Part shown: in pieces, positions 11,088-22,524 of the stretch
How the letters are laid out: each line of letters starts with the position of its first letter
Position numbering within the stretch: the first letter of the stretch is position 1
Source of the DNA: Botrytis cinerea B05.10
Lineage: Eukaryota > Ascomycota > Leotiomycetes > Helotiales > Sclerotiniaceae
Length of the DNA: 64,000 bases
Assembly (NCBI RefSeq): GCF_000143535.2
Contig: NC_037323.1
Location: forward strand, 1,364,001 to 1,428,000
Direction: 5' to 3'
Program-made: the position numbers and the translations under genes
The notes under the pieces: model-generated
Database searches by the model: none
What the model was told of the DNA's origin: nothing
The model's input: only the letters and a program-made list of their open reading frames with translations

Positions 11088-11896
11088 ACAGCAATGAATT
11101 TATGGTGGACAGGGAGTTTGCTCTTTTGGATACCCAGGTATAGAGTTATGATTGGCGCAAAGGCGAATTCTTTACTTTTCAACACTGATGATCTGGAGTC
11201 TTGAGTGGCTGGTGAGGGGTTCTTGATACTCATAGGTCAATATAGATGTCAGGGGTCTTTGGGATTTAAAAGACACATGAAGGCTCTCGACCTTCAGATT
11301 ACCTGTAGCTTACCAAATTCACATACATAAATACTAGTCACAGTGCGGTTTTCTCTCTTCCGGACTTATACTGATTCTACGAGGCTTGGCAGAGATATCA
11401 CGCTCGGGTGTAAATTTTTAGTGGTCCCATTTTGCATATGTTGTACACATCGTACAAGTGAAAGATTCTATTTTTAGTCGCGGGGTCGTAAAGCGCGAGA
11501 AGCTTACAACTACCCGATGTATTATTACACAAACCCGGATTTGACTCTCAACATTTCTCCTATATTGATTTCTGAATCTCGTTTCTGACCATTGCATCAT
11601 ATCAACTTACATTATTATGTAATTCCCTGTCGCTTTTCTGGTGGATTATTTTTTATCTGCTGCGCGATCCAAGTTTTGGTTAGGAAAGTCCCCGACCCGG
11701 TATTTGGGGTCATTACGTCATAACTTTGCATCGCAAGCTACAGTTTTTGATAAATAAGCTCAAAGAACCTCCCTCAACTCTCCATCAGCAACAAACTCAC
11801 AAACAAAATCACAAACTCATAACTTCACAACTCCATAAGCAAAGCAAAGCAAAATCGCAAACGAACAGCAAACCAAACTGAAAACTCATCGCAAAA
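11088..11896. other. Intergenic; promoter and leader of the CsbD-like gene at the right end
   Basis: No gene seen in the first 600 bases. The right end holds a CRE-like site, an AT-rich core (GATAAATAAG near 11750) and a CA/CAAA-rich leader (11790-11890). Confidence 0.4.
11713..11720 (+). promoter_or_regulatory. CRE-like site TTACGTCA upstream of the CsbD-like stress gene
   Basis: TTACGTCA is the complement of TGACGTAA, the half-conserved CRE octamer bound by ATF/CREB bZIP factors such as Atf1, which acts downstream of the fungal stress MAP kinase. It lies about 180 bp before the start codon. A single 8-mer can occur by chance, so the assignment rests on position and the stress role of the gene. 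Confidence 0.4.
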
Positions 11897-12534
11897 ATGT
11901 CTGACAAGAATACTTCCACTCTCCAATCATACCTTGATTCTGCTTCTGGCGCAGCTCAATCGGCGCTTGGTTCTATCACCGGTAACCCTGCTGATAAGGT
12001 ATGTTTCCCCTCTCCCCTTTCGCTTCTTTCCTCTCTCCCTCATTTCCATATCCCCCCTCTCCCCCCCCCAAAAAATACAAACCACCATACTAACCCCCAA
12101 CCCCCTAGCACGCCGCCGCCCAAAAACACGACGAAGCAGCCCTCAAACACGACGCCTCACACGCCGGAATCTCCGCCGGCGGTTTCAGCGCCTCCTCCTC
12201 GGGCGCCGTAACCAAGAACGATCCCGCGCGCCAAGAAGGATCCTGGAATCAAACGGTCGGATCGGGCAAGGAATTCGTGGGGGGAATCCTCGGAAGCGAG
12301 GAGATGAAGAAGGATGGTCGCGAACAGAATGCTGCGGGGAGAGGCCAGGAGGCTCAGGGACAATTGAATGATTTGGGTAGTGGGGTCAAGAATAGAGTGC
12401 AGGGTAGTGTGGGGGGTGCGGTTGCCGGGATTGTGGGTGACAGGGAGAAGGAGGAGGAGAGGAGGGATCAGCATGATGCCGGGAAGACGCAGCAGAGGGG
12501 TGTGGAGAGTGAGTTGGAGAGACAGAACAAGTAG
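11897..12534 (+). CDS. CsbD-like / Hmp1-type stress protein
   Basis: Exons 11897-11998 and 12109-12534 give about 175 aa; the intron has a pyrimidine- and C-rich tract before its acceptor. The protein is hydrophilic and nearly Cys-free, starts MSDKNTSTLQSYLDSASG, has a middle block around AGSWNQTVGSGKEFVGG-like repeats (here GSWNQTVGSGKEFVGGILG), and ends with a Gly-rich CsbD-like repeat (GQLNDLGSGVKNRVQGSVGG) and a charged tail. Fungal relatives are often annotated as mismatched base pair and cruciform DNA recognition protein (Hmp1); bacterial CsbD is a general-stress protein. Its abundance under stress is known for relatives; the molecular role is not settled. The start matches the family N-terminus and has a good Kozak context (AAAAATGTC). 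Confidence 0.88.
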
Positions 12535-13205
12535 GCGTGTGTGGATGGGAGGGAAATTAATGTTTAGAGATACCCAGTGAGATGGATGGATGGATGCATG
12601 CATGGCTTAGGATCGGTACTAGGTTTTATTGGGATCAAATATCCGCCGACGGATTGTACATTACGAAGAAACGAATAAATGAATGAAATTGCATGGTTTT
12701 CACATCGTCTCAATAGGAAATCATCAAACAAATTTCTTTCTTGCATACGTGAGATGTCATGGTTTATAAACGCATGCTTGTCATATTTGCCAGTTGGTCA
12801 GTCAACAGTCAATCCTCTCAACAAACCAAGGAAAACCCTACCAGCTATATATATACATATATACATGCAAAACCCCCAACCTAATCCAATCCTCTCAACC
12901 CTAAATTTTCCCCTCCACCTCTCCCACTCCCTACCCACCACACAATTGCGTAATACTTTGTATTCCTCTCTCCGCATCCGCATTTCTCCTTCTAAATGCG
13001 ATTCATCATCGACATCGATGATGAAGAAAATGAAAACTCGAAAGCATTATCTGATAATATCAGATCATGCCTATCTATCTATCTATCGATTTATAAAACT
13101 ACACACAAAAATCCTCTCTCTAATCTCCCCTCTCTCCCACACAGACTCTCCCACTCAAATACCAATCCATAAAATATGAAAAAAAAAAAAAAAAAAAAAA
13201 TCAAA
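12535..13205. other. 3' flank with microsatellites and an A-tract beside the transposon
   Basis: Contains GATG repeats (12580-12602), CTAT repeats (13068-13085) and a 22-base A run at 13179-13200 ending six bases before the transposon target TA. No gene seen. Confidence 0.5.
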
Positions 13206-13207
13206 TA

Positions 13208-13254
13208 ACGTAACGTATGGGGAACTCGGACATATGGGGAACTCGGACACTTTT
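13208..13254 (+). repeat. Left 47-bp terminal inverted repeat of the Fot1-like transposon
   Basis: Contains two adjacent identical 17-bp units at 13216-13232 and 13233-13249, the likely transposase-binding sites. Confidence 0.95.
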
Positions 13255-13291
13255 AGCCCATCACCAACTTGAAACCGCAATAACTTTTATT

Positions 13292-15010
13292 ATGCATACC
13301 CAATCACCTTCTACATCTGCTCAAATTGAAGAGAAGCTTCAAAAGGCTATAATTTCACTTCAATTGAAAGAATTTAAATCAATTAGAAAGGCTGCAGAGC
13401 ATTTTGAAGTCCCTAAGTCTACCCTAGCTGATAGGCTGGCTGGGAAGAAAACACGTTCCCAAACCCACGAAATGGCTCAAATTCTTTCAAACGCAGAAGA
13501 AAATACTCTTGTACGATGGATTTCACGACTTACCATCACTGGATTCCCTGCTACACCTATGTTGGTGAAGGAAATGGCCGACGAAATTCGTCTTCGACGC
13601 GTTCGGGTCGCGTCATCTCGAAATCCTACCTCGACAGAAATTCCACCTATAGGCCACGAATGGATCTATAGATTCCAAAAACGACATCCAGAACTTAAAA
13701 CATGCTATTCACGTCAATTAGAGTCTAATCGGGCTAAAGAAGCAACTCCGGAGAATATTCAGGCTTGGTTTGACGCGTTTCGCACGCGTCTCATTGAGCG
13801 AAAGTATGAATTAGATGATATGTATAATATGGATGAAACCGGATTTGGAGTTGGAAGTACTCAAAGTACGCGCATTATAGTCGATTCTACTCAGAAGTCG
13901 AATTGGAAAGTTACAGCTGGCAAGCAAGAATGGATAACTGCATTTGAATGTATCAATGCAGCTGGAAATGCTCTATCACCTATGGTCATTTTCAAGGCTC
14001 AGAATACGAATTCTGCATGGATTCCAAAGGACACACCTCAAAGCTGGCAGTTCTCTACTAGTACAAATGGATGGACCTCAAATAGCCATGGATTAGAATG
14101 GTTAAAAAGGGTTTTCGAACCAGAATCCAAGAAAGTGTCAGGTGACCGACCTCGACTTTTGATCATGGATGGCCATTCAAGCCATATTACAGGTAGCTTT
14201 ATTGCTTTCTGTATAGATAATGATATCGATTTACTTATATTACCTCCTCATTGCTCTCACTTGCTTCAGCCACTTGATATTGCGGTGTATGGGCCAATGA
14301 AACGATATCATGCTTTAGAGGTCGATCGATATTCTCGAGCTGGTGTAAAGCGAATCCAAAGAGCTGAATGGGTAGAACTCTTTCAAAATATCAGAAAAAA
14401 AGCATTGAATTCTTCTAATATTAAAGCTGGCTGGAGAGGAGCTGGTTTAGTACCTTTTGCCCCACGAAAAGTACTCGATTCATTACCATTTAACTCCTCC
14501 CAGCAACCTTCTACTCCACAAATGAGAACCCCCAATCAAGACCTAGACTTGTCTATACTCAGGAGTTCTCCTCCAGATGGAACAGAACTAAGGCAAGCAA
14601 ATCAGATCTTTAATACAGCTCTAGCAAGCAGTGGTTCTCCTGCATCGCCAACTCGTCGATATGCCAAGAGAATGACTAGGCTTGTAGAATCTCAAAATGC
14701 TGAGATAGCCCTACTTCGGAAACAGCTCTCTGATGCTCAGGAGGTAATTGAGACTCGAAAGAAGAGAACTAAAGGCAAAAGAGTCAAATTACAAGGTCAA
14801 TTTGTCTTTAGTACTAAGGAAGTATTGAAAATGGTACGTGAGGCGGAGGAAAAACCGAAGGAGAAAAAGCCACGAGGACGGCCACGCAAACGCCCAATTG
14901 AAGAATCAGAAGAAGAGATTGAAGAAGAAGAGCTAGAGAATAGTTCAAGTGATTCGGAATTGGAATTGGAGGATTGTGTGGCTCGTAGAACAAGATCGCG
15001 TGTAGAATAA
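13292..15010 (+). CDS. Fot1/pogo transposase (HTH psq + CENP-B-type HTH + DDE)
   Basis: 572 aa from the ATG at 13292. A longer in-frame start at 13217 lies inside the inverted repeat and is less likely to be used. Order of parts: a psq-type helix-turn-helix (about residues 15-60, SIRKAAEHFEVPKSTLADRL), a CENP-B/Tc5-type HTH (about 65-140, ending HEWIYRFQKRHPELK), then the DDE_1 catalytic core. Catalytic Asp candidates are D181 (NMDETGF), D293 (LIMDGHSSH) and D329 (LQPLDIAVYGPMK), a DD35D arrangement typical of the Fot/pogo group. A C-terminal coiled coil and an AT-hook-like RGRPRKRP precede an acidic tail. It should excise and reinsert the element at TA sites; the frame is intact. Confidence 0.95.
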   Translation: MHTQSPSTSAQIEEKLQKAIISLQLKEFKSIRKAAEHFEVPKSTLADRLAGKKTRSQTHEMAQILSNAEENTLVRWISRLTITGFPATPMLVKEMADEIRLRRVRVASSRNPTSTEIPPIGHEWIYRFQKRHPELKTCYSRQLESNRAKEATPENIQAWFDAFRTRLIERKYELDDMYNMDETGFGVGSTQSTRIIVDSTQKSNWKVTAGKQEWITAFECINAAGNALSPMVIFKAQNTNSAWIPKDTPQSWQFSTSTNGWTSNSHGLEWLKRVFEPESKKVSGDRPRLLIMDGHSSHITGSFIAFCIDNDIDLLILPPHCSHLLQPLDIAVYGPMKRYHALEVDRYSRAGVKRIQRAEWVELFQNIRKKALNSSNIKAGWRGAGLVPFAPRKVLDSLPFNSSQQPSTPQMRTPNQDLDLSILRSSPPDGTELRQANQIFNTALASSGSPASPTRRYAKRMTRLVESQNAEIALLRKQLSDAQEVIETRKKRTKGKRVKLQGQFVFSTKEVLKMVREAEEKPKEKKPRGRPRKRPIEESEEEIEEEELENSSSDSELELEDCVARRTRSRVE

Positions 15011-15014
15011 TTGA

Positions 15015-15061
15015 AAAAGTGTCCGAGTTCCCCATATGTCCGAGTTCCCCATACGTTACGT
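15015..15061 (-). repeat. Right 47-bp terminal inverted repeat of the Fot1-like transposon
   Basis: Reverse complement of 13208-13254 with no mismatch that I can find. Confidence 0.95.
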
Positions 15062-15914
15062 TATAAAAAAGTTACTCTTCTCCTACAAAGTTCCATGATT
15101 CCACTCCATCAATCACCTAGATAGAATAACTAGAATGAATGAACGAGTCTTGAGAGAATATTTCATAAGATCTCCCACACACAGCTACCTACCTAGATAC
15201 CCCGTAGATAATAAATTTCACATCCATTTCATCATCTATTCACTTCTCAACTACAATATCCGAGCATGGACAAGTGCTCATTACACAGTTCTAATCCGAA
15301 CATAATAGCAATTTCATTCTAATAGAATCATATTCAGATAACGAAGGCATGAGATATTTGGAAGATCAATGCGTTGTTACGCAGGTAATAAAGTATATTT
15401 ATCCATATCATACAGGAGAGAATAATAATAGATCAGCGAGCTAATGCAACTCTCACACTTAATTTCTATTCTCTCATCGCAGTCGCTCTCTCCATACTCA
15501 GGACAACGTAACTCATCCATCTGAAATCCGAGTTGCACAAGCCCTACTATCCCAGAAAAATGCATCTCATACCACAACACAAAAATGCAAAACATTGAAA
15601 GCCCGCTCGTCCGTCCTACCTACCGCAATTGAAAATCATTTTTGCATGCATAATATCAAGATATATCCATCACACCACAAACTACTAGTCAATTTCAAAC
15701 AGGACAAAAACCCAGAACACTAACTGACACTTTCATGAAATGAAAAAAGCACGCATATAAACTTCAACCTACCTTGCGCTACAATGCAGGACGCCTATCA
15801 GCCTACACACCCATTTTCAATAGATATCCAACATAAAAGAATGCAAAAAGTTCACCACTCATGACTACATGAGTGGCTACATCTTTACCGAAGCTGACTA
15901 CTTCGGTTGCTAAT

Positions 15915-15982
15915 AGGGTTTATCCAACAAGAGGATCCATGGTTGGCCGCGGTGGGGTACCAGCCCCGAAGAAATAAACCCT
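15915..15982. other. Possible hairpin (9-bp inverted repeat around a GC-rich loop)
   Basis: AGGGTTTAT and ATAAACCCT pair perfectly around a 50-base interior that is much more GC-rich than its surroundings. I cannot assign it to a known RNA or element. Confidence 0.3.
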
Positions 15983-18900
15983 TAGCTAATTTTATATTTT
16001 TTTATAAATTATTTTTGGGTTTATAATTTATTGGGTCGACTTTGGCGCTGATTTTGGCGATATTGCATAGGTTTATGCATTTCCTTGTTCGTTTTTTTTG
16101 TCGGAAGTCGAGTCGAGTCGCATACCATTAAGGCATGGAGGGGTTTTGGCGGGTGCCTTCGTTATGGCGAAAGTCATTGTGTTATCATGGTATATATTCG
16201 AAAGCGAGGTAGTGAATGTATTGTAGTATGTCATTGACAAATGAGCTAGCGAGCCTGTGCGCCGATGAGTTCGGATGAGAGAAGGATTGAAGTGAGGTGG
16301 ATGTTGGAGAAGCGACCCACTTGCACCCATAGAGCCCACGGTGAAATAGGCTGATGTATCTGATAGTTTTCTTTTGAGGGTGTTGATAGCATCTGCTGTT
16401 TAGACTCCTTTGAATCTTTCTAGGACGACCGTGGAGTAGATTGATATGATGACTTCACCATGCCAAACTCCTCACCACACATGGCAATTCGAGTTTTGTT
16501 TCTGTATCTCAGCATATTGAGCCGCATAAACGGGCTGTTGTATATAACAGGCTTGAGTTCACTGAATAGTCGTTGTGAATGATGGACTGGACTGAATGTG
16601 GAGGTTATCGGTCGCATAATTCGAACCAGGAAACTTTGATGTTACATGGAGAGCATATCTCGCCACAACTTGGTGTCAAAATACATTCAAGGCAATGGCT
16701 CGTCTTATTTTGATACGAGATATGATGCTTTTTATGTTGCGCCTTTCGCTTGCGAGCGGTATAACACTGAAATTTATCATCGTGGCTGCGTTTACTCAGG
16801 CTTGTAAGTTTTTCCTTTGTATGGCTGAGAGTGGCGACAATACACACATCATTACGGAGCTGAGCTTCAAGCTTACGCTTCACTGTTCCCCATAAGGTTT
16901 ATATCAGTTGCTAATGCGGATGTTCGTCTGAAGGGGTAAAATCGAGCTGCGCTTGTGGGGTTAGTTGTGTCTTCAAAATGCGGAAGAGGCGTGTGCCGGA
17001 AACGTTGCATCTAAGTAGTGACTACGACGAGCTTTATCTAAAAATTTGGGCGAACACTTACCCGGTTGAGAATTGATACGATGTCCTCTATGTCACAGTA
17101 TTCAGCCTCGGCGCTCATTGGTGATTTGTATACTTTCAGGTGGAGGTATAATGTGATGATTTGATACGATGGTGTCAATCTCCAGGTCGTGTATATGAGG
17201 CTGAGCAGTGTCTGGCATAGCCTCATGCATGAGGGCTAGGCATATATAGACTTAAATTTTGGTGACTCCTGAACCATTCGAAACAGCCCATACCAAAGTT
17301 TAGGAAATGTTGTGATCCTCAACTCAAGAATCAAAAAATCTCGGAAAATAAGATCCCCCACTGATGGCAGCTGAATGTCTAGTTGTTTAAACTCTGTATA
17401 CCTCATGGATGAGTGAAGAGGGAACAAATTTCACAACTCAGAGCAGGACATATCTGTTGTAAAATTGTAAAGCAGCTCCACTTTGTCTTCTCATTAAGAA
17501 AGGGGCAAGGTCCCGGCTGGAACATTACCGGTAGTCCTCCTTCAATGAGTGGCAATGAGTATCTTCCCAGAGACTTTAAGCACAAAACAGGCATATAGTT
17601 GATGCCATCTAGATATCTCCTGTGAGATTCGCGATTTGTTGGCTTGATAGTATAGGCCTCATTCGCCATTTCCAAATATGGAAATGATTCTCTGTCTGCG
17701 TGCAGATACGATTCCCCCGTGTGCCTGAAATTTTGGGGTTGAAACTTCCAGCGATTTGCATGATTTGTAAAATGACCATATCAACTATCGGGAAACTTAT
17801 GGTGTAAATCCAAAATCGAGAGCCTCAAACATTGCTCGGATGACACCTCGGTAACACGGCACATGCTTCTTACAGATCGGACGCTTCCAATTCATATGCT
17901 CGGGATGAGGTTGTTTATGTGTGAAGAAACTCATCTTCGATCCCACTCCAATTCAAAAGCAACAATTGGCGAGAGAGGAGGGCAAGAGTTGCAAATTGTT
18001 CCTAATCTGGCATCGCCACACCTCAGAATTTAAAATCTGGCTGCCATAATGGTTCGGAGCAACCGGGTGAGCGCTTTGCAGGATGACTTAATGCGTAGGA
18101 GATGATAGGAAGAGCAGAAGAAACTACATAAACGGATTAAGTGAAAGTATGTGTTGCAGCGAATGATATCACACCGTATTCATAGGTAGTAATACCGATG
18201 ACCAAAAAACGCCCGTCTTGTTTTGGGAAGTTTTTGGGTAGCACTCGTGCAATCTACCTCCCTTCTTTAAACATTTGAGTCTTATCTTTAGCTTGGTGTA
18301 TGTATGTAGGTACAACTGGAATTCGAATTTTGCAGTCTTTCGGAGACGTTGTATGACTCTAGGACCACATGGCCGGGAAATGATGCCATTGCACGCAATG
18401 ACCCATATCCGTGTAATCAAATGAATGCATGGACAATTGTGTAAGGTCTTGTAAGGTCTGATGAACTGATTTATCAAGCCCCGAGAGAATCTAAGAGAAT
18501 CTAGATGCTAGAACTGTTGACTCAAACCCTCGTGTTTTGATAATGGATCGTGTGAGTAGAATGATTCGTTACAGTTGATGAGGGATCCAGGTGATACCAA
18601 ACCGTAGGAGACGAGATGGGCAAAGGGAAGATGCCGTTTTTGAAGACAATGTGCGATAATGTGATAAGGGGGGAGGATCAGATGGGAAGGCTAAAAACTT
18701 GCTTTTTCTTTGACAACACACGCACCGCACGAGGCGAGGATGAGAGTGATTTTGATTTGCCAAGACCTATCAGCTCATGTCGGATCACATGAGATGATGG
18801 AGATGGAAATGGAAATGGAAATAACAGTCTTCCGTCCATAATCCATGTGTAGGGAGACAGATAGGGACCTACATCGCATGTGCCTCCGTAGGTAGGTCCG

Positions 18901-20156
18901 ATGGACGATGGACTGTGTGGCTTTGTGTAGGGATCCGAATGGAGTAATTCCTCATCTGCCCTCAATTTCCTAATTGGTCAAATATGGCCTTTGATGGTTT
19001 AGCTTTGTAAGCATGCGAAAAATGACGTCGACCCTTGTTTTCTTCCATAATATTTCGTCATCGTTGGACATCAATACGGTAACACTGCCTAAAATAGGAA
19101 AAAACGATTCATAAATTTTCATATAACCACAACATACCGAGATACTGTCGCCCTTTTTGGCAGCAACGTGTATAAATACCGTACCCGACGAGAAACGCCT
19201 GAGTAATCATCTTGCTACCTACCGGGGCAGATAGGAGAGATAGCATTCAAGGCCCGCCAGCACATATCCCTCATCCATCACCCGCCACAATAATTCTGGT
19301 CGTGGAGTCTCCCGAGTACCAAGGTGGATGTTGCCGAAAGAGATCTTTTCTTTGGCGTGTAGCTGAAACATTCCTAAGGATGAACCTTAAAGATTCTTCG
19401 TAAGGTTCTTCTCTGGCACTTTAGCATGCTCGTATCGCAATAAATTCAGACGATTGGTGCGGAGTCTAGAACAATCCCTGGCCAGGTAGGAGATGCGGAC
19501 GAAGTGTTCGGATTACTACTACGCACGCACTTACCAGATATACCAAAGGATCGGATAATGATTAATCACAGTGACACTTGAAACAACGGGTCACCGTCCA
19601 TTCCACAACCTCGCTCCCGTTGTTCTCATGATAGACATTCGAAGAGGCAGGATGCTGTGACCATCAAGAGCAAAAGGGCTTGGGAGAGACGGACCTTACA
19701 TGCTATGCTACATGCTACATGCTACATTGACCTAGAGATACCACATCATACAATCAATTTAATAATAGAATGGGGGCCGCAGAAGAAATACTGCAACCCC
19801 ACTATCACCCACCAAATTCACTCACTCATCCATCCCTCCCCCTCCATCCATCCACTTCTAGGAATGAGAGATCCGGAACATCTTGTTCAACTCCCCTTCT
19901 TTCCTGATACTGATCTCCTCGGGGCATGAGCACCGTTTGCACGTACCCTCTCCGTAACTCCTTTAAGAAAGAAAGACGGGAAAGAGCAGAAGAGAGGGGA
20001 AAGAAAGGGAAGGGAAGGAAGAACAAAAGAAATTCACTGTAAAAGAACAGTCCACCAAGTCGAAAGCTTTGGATGAATCGTCCGACAGATGTTAACCAAT
20101 ATTCAATATCCCCATGGGATCCTCCGTGCTCCAGAGTCTAAACACACCAAAGCTAG

Positions 20157-20206
20157 ACCGATAGACCGATAGACAGATAGACAGATAGACCGATAGACAG
20201 ATGATT
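20157..20206. repeat. Tetra/octanucleotide microsatellite (GATAGACC / GATAGACA)
   Basis: Six tandem units of about 8 bp, differing in the last base. Confidence 0.85.
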
Positions 20207-20269
20207 ACTTCCAGTCTGCCTGTCACAGGTAGGAACTGGTTCATCTTTTTTTCTCCCTTGTTTGACGGG

Positions 20270-20301
20270 TCTGGTTTGGTCTGGTCTGGTCTGGTCTGGT
20301 C
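20270..20301. repeat. Pentanucleotide microsatellite (GGTCT)n
   Basis: Tandem GGTCT units with one imperfect copy, 70 bp from the GATAGAC tract. Confidence 0.85.
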
Positions 20302-20980
20302 AGATCTAATCACACATTCAATGTCGGGGCACCAATATGTTTTGTGCGCCAATACAAGCAGATGGGATGGTGATTCAGACTTCGAAAGATACAACTCTAT
20401 ATAAGCATATTCGCCCAATCTCTCTCATCACGAGCTGGGTGCCCAGTCCGCAGGTATGATTTGTTAAATTCCAAGATTTGTAGCAATACCCAACCAATAT
20501 CAGGGATTCCAAGCATTTACAACAATAAACACAACATTGGGCTTTGTTGTGGGGATTAGAATTTCCGAGGGACCATTTTCCCACATCCATCAGCATTATT
20601 CACCTCGCTACTAACATTCACCCATCCACTCACATTCGAGAAACACCTTTTTATACATACGAAGTCCTCTTCTCACCCCATCCACATTCATGTCTTTGAA
20701 GTGAAAAGGAATTGCCAATGACCAATTAAAGCGGCCTGTCTACCTACAGACCTTGAATTCTTCCACATCCCCACTTCGAGCAAGATTTAGACGAAGGGAA
20801 GATATTCTACCCGTCTTCTATTCCCTTCAACCCTGCCTTGACCTTCCACCCCACCATCGCGATCTGAAGCAAGTAAACCCACTCACTGAACAACTTTACA
20901 ACAAAAAAATTGCTACACACCATTTCTTGATCTGTTGAGCGACAACTTTTGTCGTTCGCACAATAAGACTAATACTCACC

Positions 20981-21734
20981 ATGTCCTCCTCTACTTCGAC
21001 TCCTACTCCGGTACCAGCGCCAAAGACAGTACCAGTCACACCTAAACCCGAACCCATCAAAGAAAAATCGCCAGTTCCTGTTGTTCCACCACCCAAAGAA
21101 GAAGTCGAGGAACAAGATGATGAAAGGGTAAGCACCTCTTTGCGCATTGCCTGACAGCAAGGCTGCAACTTTGATTCGAATTAAACTGACTTCAGCGCAA
21201 AACAGAGTGATGATGGGTCCGTTGGTCTACCAGATCTCGGAGAGAATATCGATTCGGCCACATTCGAACAAATTCTAGAGATGGACGATGACGAAGATGA
21301 GCGGGAGTTCAGTCGTTCTATCGTTTTTGGATTCTTTGAGCAGGCCGAGCAGACCTTTGTCAAAATGGATGATGCACTGTAAGTGGGGCTCGTATACATG
21401 TCTCTGTCGACTTGTATAATATATTCATGGAGATGGGCATCTGCGGACGCAGGTATGAATGCAAGTACTGACAACATGTAGTGAGGAGAAAGATCTAGCA
21501 ACGCTTTCTTCGCTCGGGCATTTCTTGAAGGGCTCGTCGGCAACATTGGGATTGACAAAGGTCAAGGACAGTTGTGAAAAGATTCAACACTATGGACAGC
21601 AGAAAGATGAAGCTGGCACAACAGATGAACCCGACAAGGAGAAATGTTTGGCGAGAATCAAGGAAACGTTGGTTTCGGTGAAGGAGGAGTACGAAGAGGT
21701 TGAGAAGGTCCTGAAGAAGTTTTATGCCACTTGA
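20981..21734 (+). CDS. ypd1: Histidine phosphotransfer (HPt) protein, Ypd1 homolog
   Basis: Exons 20981-21127, 21206-21378 and 21482-21734 give 190 aa. The first exon codes a Pro-rich disordered N-terminus (about 49 residues) absent from yeast Ypd1. The HPt helical bundle follows: LGENIDSATFEQILEMDDD, then FGFFEQAEQTF, then HFLKGSSATLG with the phospho-accepting His at about residue 120, and a long final helix ending VLKKFYAT. In the fungal phosphorelay this protein passes phosphate from hybrid histidine kinases to Ssk1- and Skn7-type regulators, which control the osmotic-stress MAP kinase (known for the family). At intron 1 two acceptors are possible; the one at 21205 keeps the frame, while the nearer one at 21195 would lead straight to a stop. 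Confidence 0.95.
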
Positions 21735-22524
21735 AGGACGGCCGTACACACACATACCCCCTCAAAAAACCCCCGATGATGGAAGATCGTTCTCGTGCTT
21801 GAGGATATCTGATGTGGCAGAAGCAACCAAAAGTATTGCCTATCGGGGCTCTTGTGACGACATTGAAGTTCACGCACGAGCAGTATACTTCTCTTACAAA
21901 ACAAAGCTCCCCATAGCTCAGGCGTCTCGGATTGCATTCACATACTTTATGTTGTCTGGAAATGGCATACATGGTTTTCTTATGGTGGTTTCCTCGTTTT
22001 CTTTTTATTGGTTCACATGAGGGAAATGTTTTTATTTGTTTATGTTAGCTTCTCCTTTCCCCCTTAAGATTATCTATGGATGACGGAGGTCGAGGAGGAA
22101 TTTAGTTAGATGAGGTGACGAGGTGATGGTTTACCAGATTTAATCTCATGGTTACTCAGCACATGAAGTCACGACAGATGCATCAAATCAGAAGGTTCAA
22201 TTCTTCCGAGACCCTGTCAATTATTTTACGATGGTGTACATTGCATATCAAAAGTGATTTGGAGATGCGGATATAAGATAAGATGTAGAAAGAGAGAGGT
22301 CACCCGTTTCTTCAGTCAGATACCTTTTTCAAAGACAATACTACGTGGTATTTACTCTCTTGCACGATCACTTGTCGCAGAATCTACCGAGCACAAGTAC
22401 CACGATCTTATTTCATGATATACCTAGCTCCCTCATTCCTCCACACCACACCCAGTGCTTTAGATTTCAATCCAAGTGCTTTCCATAAACACTGACATTT
22501 AGGGCTTTCAGTGCAGCCAGCCAC
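21735..22524. other. Convergent intergenic region
   Basis: 3' flanks of the HPt gene and of the minus-strand phosphoesterase gene. No separate coding or RNA signal seen. Confidence 0.4.

Larger units (their letters stand above)
13208..15061 (+). mobile_element. Intact Fot1/pogo-family DNA transposon (Tc1-mariner superfamily)
   Basis: A complete 1854-bp element. The terminal inverted repeats at 13208-13254 and 15015-15061 are 47 bp and identical as far as I can read, and TA dinucleotides flank both ends (13206-13207 and 15062-15063), as expected for TA target duplication in this superfamily. Each repeat is built as ACGTAACG, then two tandem copies of TATGGGGAACTCGGACA, then CTTTT. The single transposase frame is unbroken. 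Neither the repeats nor the gene shows RIP-type damage, unlike every other mobile element in the window, which points to a recent insertion. Confidence 0.95.
15064..20980. other. Long stretch without a recognisable gene
   Basis: About 5.9 kb. Frames on both strands are short and carry no motif I know; the best is a minus-strand frame at 17403-17675, which I do not call. Small structures seen: an AGGGTTTAT/ATAAACCCT inverted pair at 15915-15923 and 15974-15982 enclosing a GC-rich loop; homopurine stretches near 19970-20030; and two microsatellites near 20157-20206 and 20275-20300. A non-coding transcript or a very intron-rich gene cannot be excluded. Confidence 0.4.

Noticed and set aside
12679..13179. 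166-codon plus-strand frame
   Set aside because: Low-complexity Ser/Pro/Ile translation of microsatellite-rich DNA; no motif.
13217..13291. Longer start for the Fot1-like transposase
   Set aside because: The ATG lies inside the inverted repeat, and the extra 25 residues simply translate TIR sequence; the ATG at 13292 is more likely.
15915..15982. Riboswitch or tRNA-like structure
   Set aside because: Only a 9-bp outer stem is evident; no tRNA boxes and no known riboswitch core.
17403..17675. Minus-strand frame with some protein-like stretches
   Set aside because: No start context, no partner exons that join in phase and no motif.
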